A stretch of 64,000 bases of DNA from Cymodocea nodosa (taxonomy: Eukaryota; Streptophyta; Magnoliopsida; Alismatales; Cymodoceaceae), in NCBI GenBank assembly GCA_036874045.1, contig CM072341.1:8506501-8570500 (forward strand), given 5' to 3'. The notes under the pieces were generated by a model. It did no database searches, was not told the DNA's origin, and saw only the letters and a program-made list of their open reading frames with translations. Positions 44,768 to 56,849 of this stretch are shown piece after piece. A program made the position numbers and the translations under genes. The first letter of the stretch is position 1. Each line of letters opens with the position of its first letter.

Positions 44768-46952
44768 TGTAACACTTTTATGTGTTGTTAAATTAACGGC
44801 AAAAGCGTAAATTTTACATTTATAACTGCAAGCGCACGGTGCCCATTGTAATAAGCATGTGCAAGTACGGGTCGAATCCACAAGGAGTTTATCTTAAATA
44901 ATTTTATTAAAATGATTGTTTGATAAAACATCCACTCTATTAAATTCACAATTAAAACTCTAATTCTGTGTAATCAAGTTACAATTTACAAAAATACAAT
45001 AAAGATTTCAAAAGTAGCATAAAACTTGTTAATTCCTAGAGCTAATAGCTAGAAAACTCAAGAAAATCTTAAGTTCACATTTCTGGAATCATAGAAATTA
45101 GTCCGAATTCTAACTCTTCTTCCTTCCAACTTGGACATTGAAAATCCAGAGAAAATATTGGTTGGAAAGTTCATCGAGTTATCTTTAAAATGGTAGTGAT
45201 TTCCAGGACTAATTCACTCTAGGTTGCTGCCAAAGTCGGATATACAAACAGTGCACAAAACGATTCTGAAAACTTTCCAAAAACGCGTCGTTGGTGTAAA
45301 AATCATAACTCAATAAAATCTTCATGAAACACCACGAAATCACCCCACCTTGAAAGATAACTCGTTTCTCTAATCAGGAAAATTTACAGGAAAACAATTT
45401 GGAATGCACAAAAGCAAGGCAACACGAAGGTGTCGAGCACAATTTCTGTCACTCGACCAGTAAAACAGAGTAGATGCTTCCTTCGAAAGAATAATCAAAA
45501 AACCAAAGAAATACATTCTTAAAAATTCCAAAAACTCTACATACGTATTGTACACTTGAAGTACTTACAAAAAAAGCTATAACACGACATATAACTCTGA
45601 TAAATCAAGTCGTACAACATATAACAAAACGAGGCTCATACAGGAATTTACAGCAAATAGGATATACACGCATTCACAAGGGTTAAGAGTTAGTTTTATG
45701 CACAACATTCACATATTCACATGAAGCAACTATATTCCACGAAATATATTGTAAAACAACTAATAATCTTAAACAAAATTGTCATTTAAATAACATACTA
45801 TATGTGCACATAACAAATGAATTAAAAACCCAAATACTCATACACATATGATATGAAAATTTGATATTCAAGTATGTGGATCTCTCTTCTCCAATATACC
45901 TTTGAGTTATCCACCTTTCTTCAAGCACGATCTCCCTTTCAACCTTTAATCATGTCACACCAACACACCACAGGGCTGTCACCACCTGTAGCACGTCCAA
46001 AAGAGGTCTCTAGGGTTGCTTTGAAGTGGTGGTTGCACGTCTTCAACCACTTCCAAGATGTATGAAGTTGTTGGCTTTCCTCTCAATGTTGATGCTTCCT
46101 ATTACCTCATCTTGAAGATCACTTCCCAAGCTCTTCCAATGCTGCACGCGTGCCTCCAATACCACTGATTTCACCTGTGGAGGTCCTTCTGTATGTCGAC
46201 TTGGAGTGGAGAGAAGGAGGTCTTCTAGTATGAGGGGGAAGATGTCTAGCTCACCAATCTTGGAGGAGAGCTCATCCACAACCTTGGCTGGAAGAAGGGA
46301 GGACGAAATTTCTCTTTGGAGTTCTTTTCTTGGCCCTCTACGTGGAGGAGAAAGGAGATGAGATGCTTCCTTGGTCGGCCATGCACTTTTCTCTTCCCTT
46401 GTCATTCATCTATGGAAAGAATTCAAACACCTTCCAATTTGTGGCCTCCTAAATTAAGCAAGTCTTGATGGTTGATTGATTGATATCTTCAAGAATTAGA
46501 AGTGTGTGATGGACGACCATGGGTTGTTGATTTCCCATGATTTAATCCAAGGGTCCACGTCCTCACCTATTTTCAACAACTCAAACATAACATTAAATGC
46601 ATATGCACATTACACATAAATTGCTACTCAATTATAAAGCAAAAATGAAATATGCATAATATATTGCTTGCTCAATTGAGGATTATTTGATTTCATATCT
46701 TAATGATAATTCTTTTAAGATATGCATGAAATCAATATATAAATTACTTATATCTACACATGGGCTAATTAACTAGGTGTAAATTTAATAAAGGATAAAT
46801 TTGTGCATTATTGACTATTTAACCAATAAAACATGCATAGTTCTAAAATATGATTTTCATGTAATCTTTCATAAGAACATATATAATGATGACTTATAAT
46901 CCTTAATATGCATGAATTAACATATATAAAATGCACAAATTGATACTTTACA
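44768..46952 (-). mobile_element. H: solo LTR of another gypsy-like family (2185 bp)
   Basis: It begins TGTAACAC and ends TTTACA, with 5-bp repeats TGTAT (44763-44767) and TATAT (46953-46957) that differ at one base. 44822-44890 holds GCAAGCGCACGGTGCC...GCAAGTACGGGTCGAATCCAC, the box found near the 3' end of many plant gypsy LTRs and of family E. Its position implies minus-strand orientation. No PBS, PPT or convincing coding is seen, so it reads as one LTR. ORFs at 45370-46405 show no recognisable domain and are probably chance. Confidence 0.7.
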
Positions 46953-46957
46953 TATAT

Positions 46958-48738
46958 ACATCTGGAATTTTTGATAAAGACTGAATGTTCCATTCCAGTT
47001 GTCTAATCATGTCAAATCTATTTGTAACAACAACACCTTCATTCTTTAATCCCAAAACTTCAAAAACTAATTCAGGAGACAATATGAACTCTTGTTTATT
47101 TATTTGAGTTTTTAGTATATTTTCATTCCTGACCAGATTGCTATAAAAAGCTACAATAAGTTCTTTGTATTGTTTCCATTTCATTCCAACTGGCAAGAAT
47201 TGAATGAGGCCTTGATACTCAAATAGATCTCTTATATCAATCAAATTTCTGAATTTTATTGGTCGAGCATGCAGAATCTGACTTGTAATCTGATTATTGT
47301 ATTTCTGCATTGCTTCCTCAGATCTAAAATGAATAGAATTACCTTGAATTTGTAATACTATACACAAAGAAGGTGATACTAGAAGCCTTGATTCAGAGTT
47401 TAATTCATCTTCAGGAACCTCTTCTTCAAAATGAATGTCATGTTGTTCCTTTGTGAAAATATTTTCTTGAAGCTGCTCAAGTAAGCTTGATTCTTCAGCT
47501 TCAATAATGTAAGGAACATTTTCAATATGCTCTACATTCTTTGGTTCAGTGTCTATAGAATGGTCAGAGTTTAATTTTTCCACAAATTCTAAAGCTAGTG
47601 TATCTATCTGTAATTGTTCATTTTGTTCAACAGATATCTCCATTGATACATGCTGTGAATTCTCAAACTCTGCTTCTATATGTTTTGAAGAAGGCTGGTT
47701 GACATTTAGCTCTTCTGGAGTCTTAACTTTTTCAATATCCGCTACTCCAGACAATTCAGCCTGTGAACTAGTTACTGCCTGAACATTGTCAATTATATCT
47801 ACAATAACTTATTCAACGTCAGTTGCCTGATGCTCTGATTTTTCAATTTCTGCATCATCAAGACTTGAACTACTAGAAAAACTTGAGCTCATATTTGACT
47901 TGGATTTCTTCTCAAGTTTTCTAGCAAGGGAAAATAAAGTCTCATTATCTTCATCAATTTTAGTATGCTCGGAACTGATGAGTTTATCAGATGCACTATA
48001 GGGTACAATGTCTAGACATACATTGTCCTTTGGAAATAAATGCTCATCTGATTTTCCTTTTCCAGCAAACTTTGTTTCCTTAGACATAATTTTTCTGATT
48101 TTTCTTCATTTATAACACTTTTGTTTCTCCTCTTCAAGTATTACTATTTTCTTTTCAAATTGCTCCATAAAAGTTTTCTACTTTAATTCTTCGAAAGCAC
48201 TTTCTATTGCTATGGCCTTTCAAAGTTCTTCAACTTTTCTTTTATCTACAGCAATATTTGATTCTACTTCTTTTGAATACAAAAGAGTAGGTATAGCAGA
48301 TTCATGTTCTTCCTCAAATGCATGTAGTCGTGTACCACTTAGAGGGGTTTAAGGAATTCTAGTTGATGAACCTACACCTTTTTCCATATATTTTGCATAC
48401 TATTCGAGAAATGCAATCTCAACACATTTCATTCTATATTCTCTATCATATTTACTTTGAATCCCCATGTACTTAATACTGGCATCTGTATTTTGAAATT
48501 CTTGTCTAACTTCGTCTAATATTTCTCTAGAAAAGAAGTATTCACTATAAATTTTTGCTAACCTATTGTCCACTTGAAGTATTTTCTTAAACCAAGTGCG
48601 TGGAACTTCATCAATATTTATTTCTTTTGCTTTTGCATCTTCTCTTCTTTTGCATTTTCCTTTCCCACGACCCTTGTAGAACTTGGAGACCATCGTCCTA
48701 GGTTGTAACAGCAACAAGCGGGAAAGTTTTTCAGACAA
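46958..48738 (-). pseudogene. env-like ORF of F, N-terminal and middle part
   Basis: It starts with LLLLQPRTMVSKFYKGRGKGKCKRREDAKAKE and VPRTWFKKILQVDNRLAKIYSEYFF, the same opening as the C1 ORF. The acidic middle (ELNVNQPSSKHIEAEFENSQHVSMEISVEQN) and the start of the folded domain (IHFRSEEAMQKYNNQI, IRDLFEYQGLIQFLPVGMKWKQYKELIVAFYSNLVRNENIL) follow. Wording is about 80-85% like C1 by eye. Function is unknown. It is broken at a few places. Confidence 0.75.
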
Positions 48739-49652
48739 AGGTTTACGAATAACCTAAGTGCCTGTGTAATAAGTGTTTAAATAGGGTTTTAGGCGAATAA
48801 CACAATGTGTATAGAAGTCAGGTTTGGATTTTAAAAGAATATTGAATAAAGTTTATTCAATCAAGGTACCCGAAATATTCAAGTATAACTTGTTGAGTTA
48901 ACTAACCTAACGAGTAAAACACTGTCTAGAGGCAATTTTACACATTACCTTACATAACATAACGTTCAGTTAGTACACTTTACTAAAACCAAGTTTTGGA
49001 TGTTTTCAACTAAAACCTTCCGAAGACAACACACATGCTACACTTAACATTATCTTGAGAACATTGAAAACTATTCTAACATTCTCTTCTTATGAATCTA
49101 AAATAGTTTGTTTGTCTTTTTAAATTGTTTCATCAAGATCTTAAGGGAACTAAACTCAGATTAACAAAGATTTGTATTCTGAATTATATTAATCTGTTTT
49201 GGACATTATTATTCCTCCCCCTACAAATATACTTCAAATATATTCAATAACATACAAAATATACTTGTATACCAATAGATGTTATGTATAACTATACTTT
49301 TAAATTTTCTTTTCAGAAACTTCTGTAATCCTGAATTCATCAAGAATGATTTCTAGAATCAATTTTCACTGTATATGAATCAAAACACAACTTTGAACTT
49401 AATATGATTAATTCAAGGAGAATAAAGGAATGTATCTCAAATAAACATAGTCAAAAGTACTAATGGTGATTCAATAAATCAGCAGTCATATTGGTAGAAA
49501 CTATATTCGATTCAAAGATATCTGTAGTTAATGAAACTTTTTTTTTTCTTTTCAAAATAGTAAATATTGATAATTTTCTTTAAAAGTTAGTTTGAAAAGT
49601 TTGAATCATACAAGAGCTTTCTAATGTACTCGTGTAATGAGTTTTTCAAAAG
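48739..49652 (-). other. Leader and non-coding module of F
   Basis: No gene is seen. It corresponds to 25840-26788 of C1 in reverse, with CTAACCTAACGAGTAAAAC (48902), a pyrimidine tract ATTCCTCCCCCTACAAATATA at about 49210, and AGAGCTTTCTAATGTAC at 49614. The G element is inserted in the shared module. Confidence 0.8.
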
Positions 49653-51935
49653 TGTTAGTTCAATTATTTATTAGTTAATTTTGATGATGAAAAACGTGTG
49701 GTTTAATTATTTGTGCCATATGTTAGATGTTTTTTTTACTCAAATGAATTTTGGCTAACTGCTTTGTCCTCAAAATCTTTTAAATTAGATTTTAGCAGGT
49801 TATTTTGTCTATAGTGTATTGATCGGAGAGTTATTTTATAAGTCACCGAATAAAACAAGACAAATCGGATGGTTATGTTCTCTCTCCTAGCTTTTCAAAC
49901 GGTTATATCAGTAACTATCCGAAAAGTATTTATCTTTGGTGAGTTAAGTCTTTTTATGTCTAGATATGATTTTTTATCGTAAGTCTCCGAAATCCCTTTG
50001 TTTTCAGATAGTTAAGGTTTTTATTCCGGAGAGTTAGTTGTTTCTCTGTTTTAATATATTTTCGGTTACTTTCTTTTGAAGGACACGTGTCAGTCTCTCA
50101 TCGCCTCACTTAAGTGACTTTTCGGAAGGTTACGATGTAACTATCCGAAAACTCTTAAGAATCGGAGAGTTATCTTCAGTAAGTATCTGAAAACTGTTTT
50201 AAGCTTCAGATGGTTGAGTTTTCTATTATTTTCTGACTTAAGTGACTTTTCGGAAGGTTACGATGTAACTATCCGAAATGACTTAAGGATCGAAGAGTTA
50301 TCTTTATAAGTATCCAAAGCATGTCTACTCTATCGGATAGTTTATTTTTTAATATTTTATAACACAGTTTCTGAAGGACACGTGTTTCATTTTTAATACA
50401 TGACTTAAGTGGTCTTTCGATATGTTAGTTCTATCTATCCGAAATGATTTTGAGTTTCGGTAGGTTATCTGTTTAAGTATTCGATTTTTTGAAAGCCTCT
50501 GAAGATTTTATTTTTACAGAAACTGCAACTATTATTAATTGACTAATCTTTGTGGCAAGATATCTTTTGATTGCAAATCTTAACTTTATTATGATTGAAG
50601 GTTACCATAAATGAATTCTTGCATAAGGCATCTGACCATTTTAGAATTCTTTCCACTTATGTAAATCTTGAAGGAAAAATAAAAAGGATTTTTGCAGAAA
50701 ATTGTAAGAAGACACACATAGAATTTTTCAACACTCAAAAGGAGAAATTGTCTGCTCAGTAATTCTGCAACCACTTTGAAGATTCATCTACAACAAAGTC
50801 CAGAAGATCAACAGCTGCAGATCAATCAAGAATTCTCCTCAGAGCTTCTATGTCAACTCTTCATTGGAGTTGATCTAGTCTTGTGTGTCGTGTTCATTTT
50901 GAGTCTGTGACTCTTGGTTTTAAACTGTTGTCCTTTTTGTGTTAAAACCTTAACTCACAAGGGTGTTGTGGGTATAGCTATTAGGTGTCCAGCACACGTA
51001 TGATTCAAGCGTGTGTCCTAACAATCGCTTGCATTGAGAGATGCCTCACGCTATCCCGTGACAAGTGGCATGATTGAAAGCTGGAGACCAAATGCTTAGG
51101 TCACACTTGAACAACACATGGCTGGGTGCTAAGAACCTTTAACAGGATTTTGAGGAGCCTTTGCTAACACCTCGGGGTTTTAGCATAGATGGTAGCACCC
51201 GATCCTAACAAGTGGTATCAGAGCTAGGGGTCGCGGGTTCGAGTCCCAGTAGACACGTACTACGTGTACGTGTGCTGGGGGGGTGATTGTTGGGTGTCCA
51301 GCACACGTATGATCCAAGCGTGTGTCCTAACAATCGCTTGCGTTGAGAGATGCCTCACGTTGTCCCGTGACAAGTGGCATGATTGAAAGCTGGAGACCAA
51401 ATGCCTAGGTCACACTTGAACAGCACGCGGTTGGGTGCTAAGAACCTTTAACAGGATGTTGAGGAGCCTTTGCTAACACCTAGAGGTTTTAGCATAGATG
51501 GTAGCACCCGATCCTAACAATATCTTCACAAGGTCGGGGCCTTGGTGAAGAGAGTGAAGTGTGATACTTCACTTGCTTAAGATTGGGGTCTTGAGTACAC
51601 AAAGTTGGGGCTTTGTGCGAGGTTTTTGTTTAATCTTTAAAAACATCTGTAAGGTTGTTGCTTAGCCTGCAAAAGCAACTTGTTTAAGGTTTGTGCTTAG
51701 CCTTAAAAGCACTTAGTGGAATTCTCGAGGTTGTGGCCTTGAGGAGTAGACTACCTAGTTTGGGGAACCACTACAAATCTCTTTGTGTTTCTTACTTTTT
51801 GCATTACTAGTTTTAATTCTAAAATCAATTAATCAGGGTTCATTAGTGTCAACAGTTTCTAAAGTTTTTAAAAGCAAAATAAATTTTATTAGGACACTAT
51901 TCACCCCCCCTCTAGTGTGTCATTCGATCCTTTCA
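49653..51935 (+). mobile_element. 5' LTR of G (2283 bp including TRIM)
   Basis: It begins TGTTAGTTCAATT and ends ATCCTTTCA. U3 (49800-50480) is packed with CTATCCGAAA, CTTTTCGGAAGGTTA and TCGGAGAGTTA motifs, with ACACGTGTC near 50081 and 50379. The U5 side has paired imperfect copies of AAGGTTTGTGCTTAGCCT-like sequence (51610-51710). Without the TRIM it would be about 1.74 kb, close to the solo copy at 12471. Confidence 0.9.
50979..51519 (+). mobile_element. TRIM (541 bp) with 232-bp terminal repeats
   Basis: Two 232-bp direct repeats (50979-51210 and 51288-51519), starting T(G/A)TT(G/A)GGTGTCCAG and ending GATCCTAACA, flank only 77 bp. That internal part begins with a perfect Met PBS, TGGTATCAGAGC (51213-51224), and ends in a purine-rich GCTGGGGGGGTGAT (51274-51287). 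Target repeats are ATAGC (50974-50978) and ATATC (51520-51524). There is no coding capacity, so movement depended on another element. By eye the repeats differ at about 14 positions (6%). Its G+C content is higher than the surroundings. Confidence 0.9.
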
Positions 51936-51937
51936 AG

Positions 51938-51949
51938 TGGTATTAGAGC
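51938..51949 (+). other. Primer-binding site of G
   Basis: TGGTATTAGAGC, two bases after the LTR end, is one change from the canonical initiator tRNA-Met-complementary TGGTATCAGAGC. Confidence 0.85.
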
Positions 51950-51988
51950 TTGGTTATCTCTGTAATAGATTTAATCAATCTGAGATCA

Positions 51989-53554
51989 ATGGTAGAGGGT
52001 CAGCATGTACACCGACCTCCACTATTTGATGGCAATAACTATGGTTTTTGGAAAAATAAAATGACTAACTTTTTGAAATCCATGGATGTGAAGGTATAGA
52101 GAATAGTGGTTCGTGGTATATAGCTTCCAGATGTTCCTAAAGACATGTGGAATGATGAAGATGAGAAGAAAATACAAATGAATGCACTAACTTGTGCAAT
52201 CACAACTGATATATACAACAAGATCTTTGCTTGTTCTACTGCACATGAAGCTTGGTGTGCATTACAAATTACATGTGAAGGAACAAATGAGGTGAAGGAT
52301 ACAAAAATAAGTATCCTATTGAGGAAATATGAAATGTTTAAAATGAAAGAGAATGAGAGTATCACTGATCTCATTTCTCGTTTCATTGAGATAATAAATG
52401 GACTAAAGAATCTTGGGAAAGAATTTCCCATGAAAGAACAGGTTATCAAAGTCTTGAGAAGCCTGAACAAAGACTGAAAAGCTAAGGCTACCTCCCTGCA
52501 AGATTCAAAGTATATGAGGACTTTCACTCTTGAAGATCTCATTGGCAATCTGTTAGCCTATGAGACTCAACTAAAGGACTGGAAAGAAGAGGAAGGAGAA
52601 ACCTCAAGGAAAGTTGAAAAGAAAAAGGAGCTTGCATTGAAAGCTCAACAACCATCTAAGGAATCTGTTAATGAGTTTCCAGAAGAATTGGCCTGTATTA
52701 TCAGAAAATACAGAAAATTCTGGAAGAAAGGAAAAAGTCATGATAAAGGGAAGCAATCTGCTACAAAATGCTTCAACTATAACAGATATGAGCATTTTCA
52801 GATCCAATGCACCTATCAAAAGAAGAATGAAAGAAAGAACTTTGACAAGAAGAAATCTCATGGAAAACAGAAGTTTCATCAGAGAAGATTTAATCAAGCA
52901 AAGAAGAAAGCATTCCAAGTTACTTGGGATGATTCTACAGAATCTAAAGTATCTAAAGGTACCAATACTGATGGTACACAGACTAAGTCTAAGTCTGAAG
53001 AGCTAGCCAATGTCTGTTTTATGGCTAACACTAATGAGGTACATTCTGATTCTAATATAGTTGAGGAAATTATTTCTGAAAATGATTTTGATGTATCTGA
53101 TATAAATCAAGATGATTATAATGAATTATTGGAAGAATTGAAAAATGTCAGTTTGGAAAATTCTATGTTAAAAAGAAAATTATCAAATAGTAATAAAATT
53201 GCTGCTAAGTTAGAAAAGGAAATTACTACATTAAAAACTGAAAATTCTACATTAAAGAAAAATAAATTTGTTGCTGATAGTTCTGATATGCATGATAAAA
53301 TTTCTAAACTTGAAAAATATAATTCAGAACTTATTAAAGAACTAAAGGATAGATTTTTAGAAAACAAAAAGCTACAAGATGAATCTGAAGAATTAAATGA
53401 AAAACTTAAAAATCGGTGTGTTGAAAATTCTAGTTCTAATGCTGATATAGAAAAATTAGAACAAGAAATTGGTAGACTGAAATTTAAACTAGGAGCATTT
53501 ACTAAAGGAGATAAGAAACAAACGAATATTATTAATAGTTATAAAGTCTGGTGA
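51989..53554 (+). pseudogene. copia gag of G with coiled-coil tail
   Basis: The ATG at 51989 opens MVEGQHVHRPPLFDGNNYGFWKNKMTNFLKSMD, a standard copia gag start. Typical segments follow: AHEAWCALQITCEGTNEVKDTKISILLRKYEMFKMKENESI, RFIEIINGLKNLGKEFP, TFTLEDLIGNLLAYETQLKDW, and a zinc-knuckle region around CFNYNRYEHFQIQC (about 52768-52811). VCFMAN lies near 53013. From about 53110 to 53510 there are long heptad-like Leu/Glu/Lys/Asn stretches (LEKEITTLKTENSTLKKN), a likely coiled coil as known in Sirevirus gag. It is broken. Confidence 0.8.
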
Positions 53555-53799
53555 TAGAACTGGTATAGGTTTCAACTGTGAACCACCAAAAACATATGCT
53601 TTTGTTAACTTTTCAAACAGCTATAAAATGAATTATGGAAATGGCTATTTGAAAACAATTAATAAAGAGAAAGTTATCTATGTGTTAAAAACAAATACTG
53701 TTAATCGAAATAACACATGGATTTCAAAACATAATAGATTTCAAATATTCTCCACTAACAAAAATGGACCCAAGAAAATATAGGTACCAAAGGATGTGA

Positions 53800-55266
53800 T
53801 TATGACTGTCCTTGCAGGTCAAAACTAAATGATCTCGATGGGTGATGGATAGTGGTGCTTCAAAGCATATGACTGGAGATAAATCTGTCCTAAAAGACCT
53901 CAAGAAGATTGATGGAGGAAATGTCAGATTTGGCAATGATCAAAAAGGTAAGATTATTGGTATCGGATCTGTTTATGTAACTGATAAAATGGTTATAGAT
54001 AATGTCTTACTAGTTGAAAATTTAGAGCATAATTTAATTAGCATTACTCAATTAGAAGATAAAGGTTATATGGTTTTGTTTAAATCTAAGAAGTTCCTTG
54101 TTATTTATGAAAATTCTAATGAAGTTAAATTTACTGCTCATAGAAGAAATGATGTATGTTTTCTAAATTTACCTGATGATGTTTCTTCAATTGATTCCTA
54201 TTTAATTGCAAATAATTTAGATAATGCATGGTTATGGCATCGTAGACTAGGTCATATTCATATGAAGTAGCTAGATAAGTTAGCTAAGAACCTAGTAGAT
54301 GGTTTACCCAATTTGAAATTCAAAAAGGCTAAAATCTATGATGCATGTGAATTGGGAAAATAGAAGAAGAGTTCTTTTAAATCAGGAAAGCAAATTATAT
54401 CAAGAAGAATTTTGGAATTAATTCACATGGATTTATTTGGCCCTACTAGAACAAAAAGTTTAAGTGGAAAGAAATTTGTATTTGTTCTAGTTGATGATTT
54501 TTCAAGATATACTTGGGTAATATTTCTTAGACATAAAAGTGAAGTGTTTTAGGAGTTTAAATTTTTTCTAAATATGGTTCAAAATGAAAAACAATTGAAA
54601 GTTCAGAAAATTAAGAGTGATCATGGAGGGAAATTTGAAAATGAAAATATGGAAAAACTTTGCCAAGATCTAGGAATAGAACATAGATTTGCCTTTCCTA
54701 AAGCCCCTTCTCAGAATGGAGTTGTAGAGAGAAAGAATAGATCTCTTCAAAAAATGGCTAGAACTATGCTGAATGAAAATAAGGTTGCTTATTATTTTTG
54801 GGCTGAGGTAGTTAGTACTGCATGTTATATTTTAAATAGAGTAACCGTAAGAAGAGATTTGAATAAGACTCCTTTTGAACTATGGATGGGAAGAATTCCT
54901 AAAGTTCATTATTTTAAAGCTTTTGGATCTAAATGTTTTATTCTGAATACAAAGGAGAATAAAGATAAATTTGAAGCAAAATCTAATGAAGGTATATTTT
55001 TGGGATATTCTTCAAGAAGTAAAGCATATAGAATTTATAACAAAATTTCTTTGGCTATGGAAGAATCTATGCATGTAAATTTTGATGAAGAGCCAAGTAA
55101 TGTTTCAAAAGAAATTGTTGATACTTCAGATTATGAATGTGATGAATCAAATATTGGAGAATCTAGTACCTTGGGTCAAGAAAGAAATGATAATCCTTTA
55201 ACTCATAAATTTTTGCCTCAACACCCTAAGGAGTTTATTATTAGTGATATTTCTAAATGTGTGTAA
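53800..55266 (+). pseudogene. Protease and integrase of G
   Basis: WVMDSGASKHMTGDKS carries the protease D-S-G at about 53848. LWHRRLGHIHMK gives the first half of the HHCC finger with both His present, and DACELGK the second half. The integrase core shows IHMDLFGPTRTKSLSGK, VLVDDFSRYTWVIFL and FPKAPSQNGVVERKNRSLQKMARTML for the D, D and E positions, and KAFGSKCFILNT, GIFLGYSSRSKAYRIYN for the end. The wording is close to C1 and C2 but distinct. It is broken. Confidence 0.85.
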
Positions 55267-56030
55267 ACAAGATCTAGGATTAATGTTTCCGGGTGTTATG
55301 CATTTCTATTTGTAATAGAACCTAAAAACATTGATGAGGCATTAAATGATGAATTTTGGATTAGTGCCATGCAGGAAGAACTTAATCAATTTAGAAGAAA
55401 TGAAGTTTGGGACTTAGTTCTTAAACCTCTAGATCATTCAATTATTGGCACTAAATGGATATTTAAGAATAAATCTGATGAATCAAGACAGGTTATTAGA
55501 AATAAGGCTAGACTAGTAGCCCAAGGGTATAACCAACAGGAGGGAATAGATTTTGAAGAAACCTTTGCACCAGTAGCTAGATTAGAATCTATTAGAATTT
55601 TTCTAGCTTTTGCTACTCATATGAATTTTAAACTATATCAAATGGATGTTAAAAGTGCATTTTTAAATGATTTCATTAAAGAAGAAGTTTATGTTAGGCA
55701 ACCACCTGGTTTTGCTGATGTTGATTTTCCTAAGCATGTTTTCAAACTGAAGAAGGCCTTGTATGGTTTGAAACAAGCTCCGAGAGCTTGGTATGATAGG
55801 CTGAAATCCTTTCTGTTAGATAATGGTTTTTCTATTGGTAAGGTTGACAATACCTTATTCTTTAAGAAAAATCATCTAGGTTTGTTAGTTGTTCATATTT
55901 ATGTAGATGATATCATTTTTGGAGCAACTAATGAGATTTTAAGTAATAAGTTTGCAGATCAGATGAAAAATCAGTTTGAGATGAGTTTAATGGGTGAGTT
56001 GACTTTCTTTCTGGGATTGCAAATTAAATA
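55267..56030 (+). pseudogene. Reverse transcriptase of G
   Basis: The region contains [20 protein letters not shown], then [85 protein letters not shown] (first Asp), [24 protein letters not shown] and [11 protein letters not shown] (YVDD at about 55900-55911). All RT core blocks are present and in order. It is among the best preserved coding stretches of the window, though the element as a whole is broken. Confidence 0.9.
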
Positions 56031-56849
56031 AGTTGAAAAAGGAATTTTTGTATATCAAGAGAAATATACAAAGCAACTTTTAGAAAAATTTGGAATGAGT
56101 AACTACAAGTCCTCTAACACTCCTATGAGTTCATCAATTAAATTGGATAAAGATAAATCTGGACCAACTGTTGATATTACTAAATATAGAGGAATGATAG
56201 GCTCTCTTCTTTATTTAACTGCTTCTAGACCTGATATTATGTTCAATGTTTGTGTCTGTGCTCGTTTTCAAGCTCAACCAAAAGAATCTCACCTATCTGC
56301 AATTAAAGGGATAATGAAATGCCTACAAGGAACTTCAAAATTTGGTTTAATGTATTTCAAAGATAGCAGTTTGGATCTAATTGGATACAGTGATGCTGAT
56401 TATGCTAGATGCAAATCTGATAGAAAGAGTACCAGTGTAACTTGCCAATTATTTAGCAGTTCATTAATTTCATGGTTCAGTAAGAAGCAGAATTGTGTTG
56501 CCCTATCAACTACTGAAGTTGAATATGTTGCTGCTGCCCTATGTTGTGCACAAATTCTTTGGATGAAACAAACTATGAAAGATTATGGAATTACATATGG
56601 AAAAACTCTTATTAATTGTGACAATAATAGTGCAATAAGTTTGTCAAAGAACCCTGTGTTGAACTCTCGGGCAAAACATATTGAGATAAGACACCATTTT
56701 TTAAGAGATAATATTATGAAGGATAACATTGAGCTGAATTTTATTTCTACTCATGAGTAGTTGGCAGATATTTTTACAAAGCCTCTTGAAGAAAAATAGT
56801 TTATCAAATTGAGAAGAGATTTAGGAATATGCTGCCTAAATGATTTTTA
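56031..56849 (+). pseudogene. RNase H region of G
   Basis: YLTASRPDIMFNVCVCARFQ leads into GYSDADYARCKSDRKSTSVTC, SWFSKKQNCVALSTTEVEYVAAALCC, INCDNNSAISLSKNPVLNSRAKHIEIRHHFLRD and ADIFTKPLEEK. Acidic residues at the RNase H positions can be seen. The order and wording match C1 at 24314-25195. Confidence 0.88.

Larger units (their letters stand above)
41891..49652 (-). mobile_element. F: copia family C element, minus strand, 3' part
   Basis: Read leftwards it ends in a 3' LTR (41891-43727), preceded by a purine tract (43728-43742), a second tract (about 44078-44092), the env-like ORF and the non-coding module that matches 25840-26700 of C1. Solo LTR H interrupts the env-like ORF. At 49653 element G begins, so F's pol, gag and 5' LTR lie to the right of the window. 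It is broken. Confidence 0.85.

Noticed and set aside
45874-46405. Small ORFs in solo LTR H
   Set aside because: They have no recognisable domain and lie inside an LTR bounded by target repeats. They are probably chance, though G+C is a little higher here.
51213-51260. A tRNA gene, suggested by GGTTCGAGTCC
   Set aside because: There is no acceptor stem, D arm or anticodon arm. The string lies just after the PBS of a TRIM.
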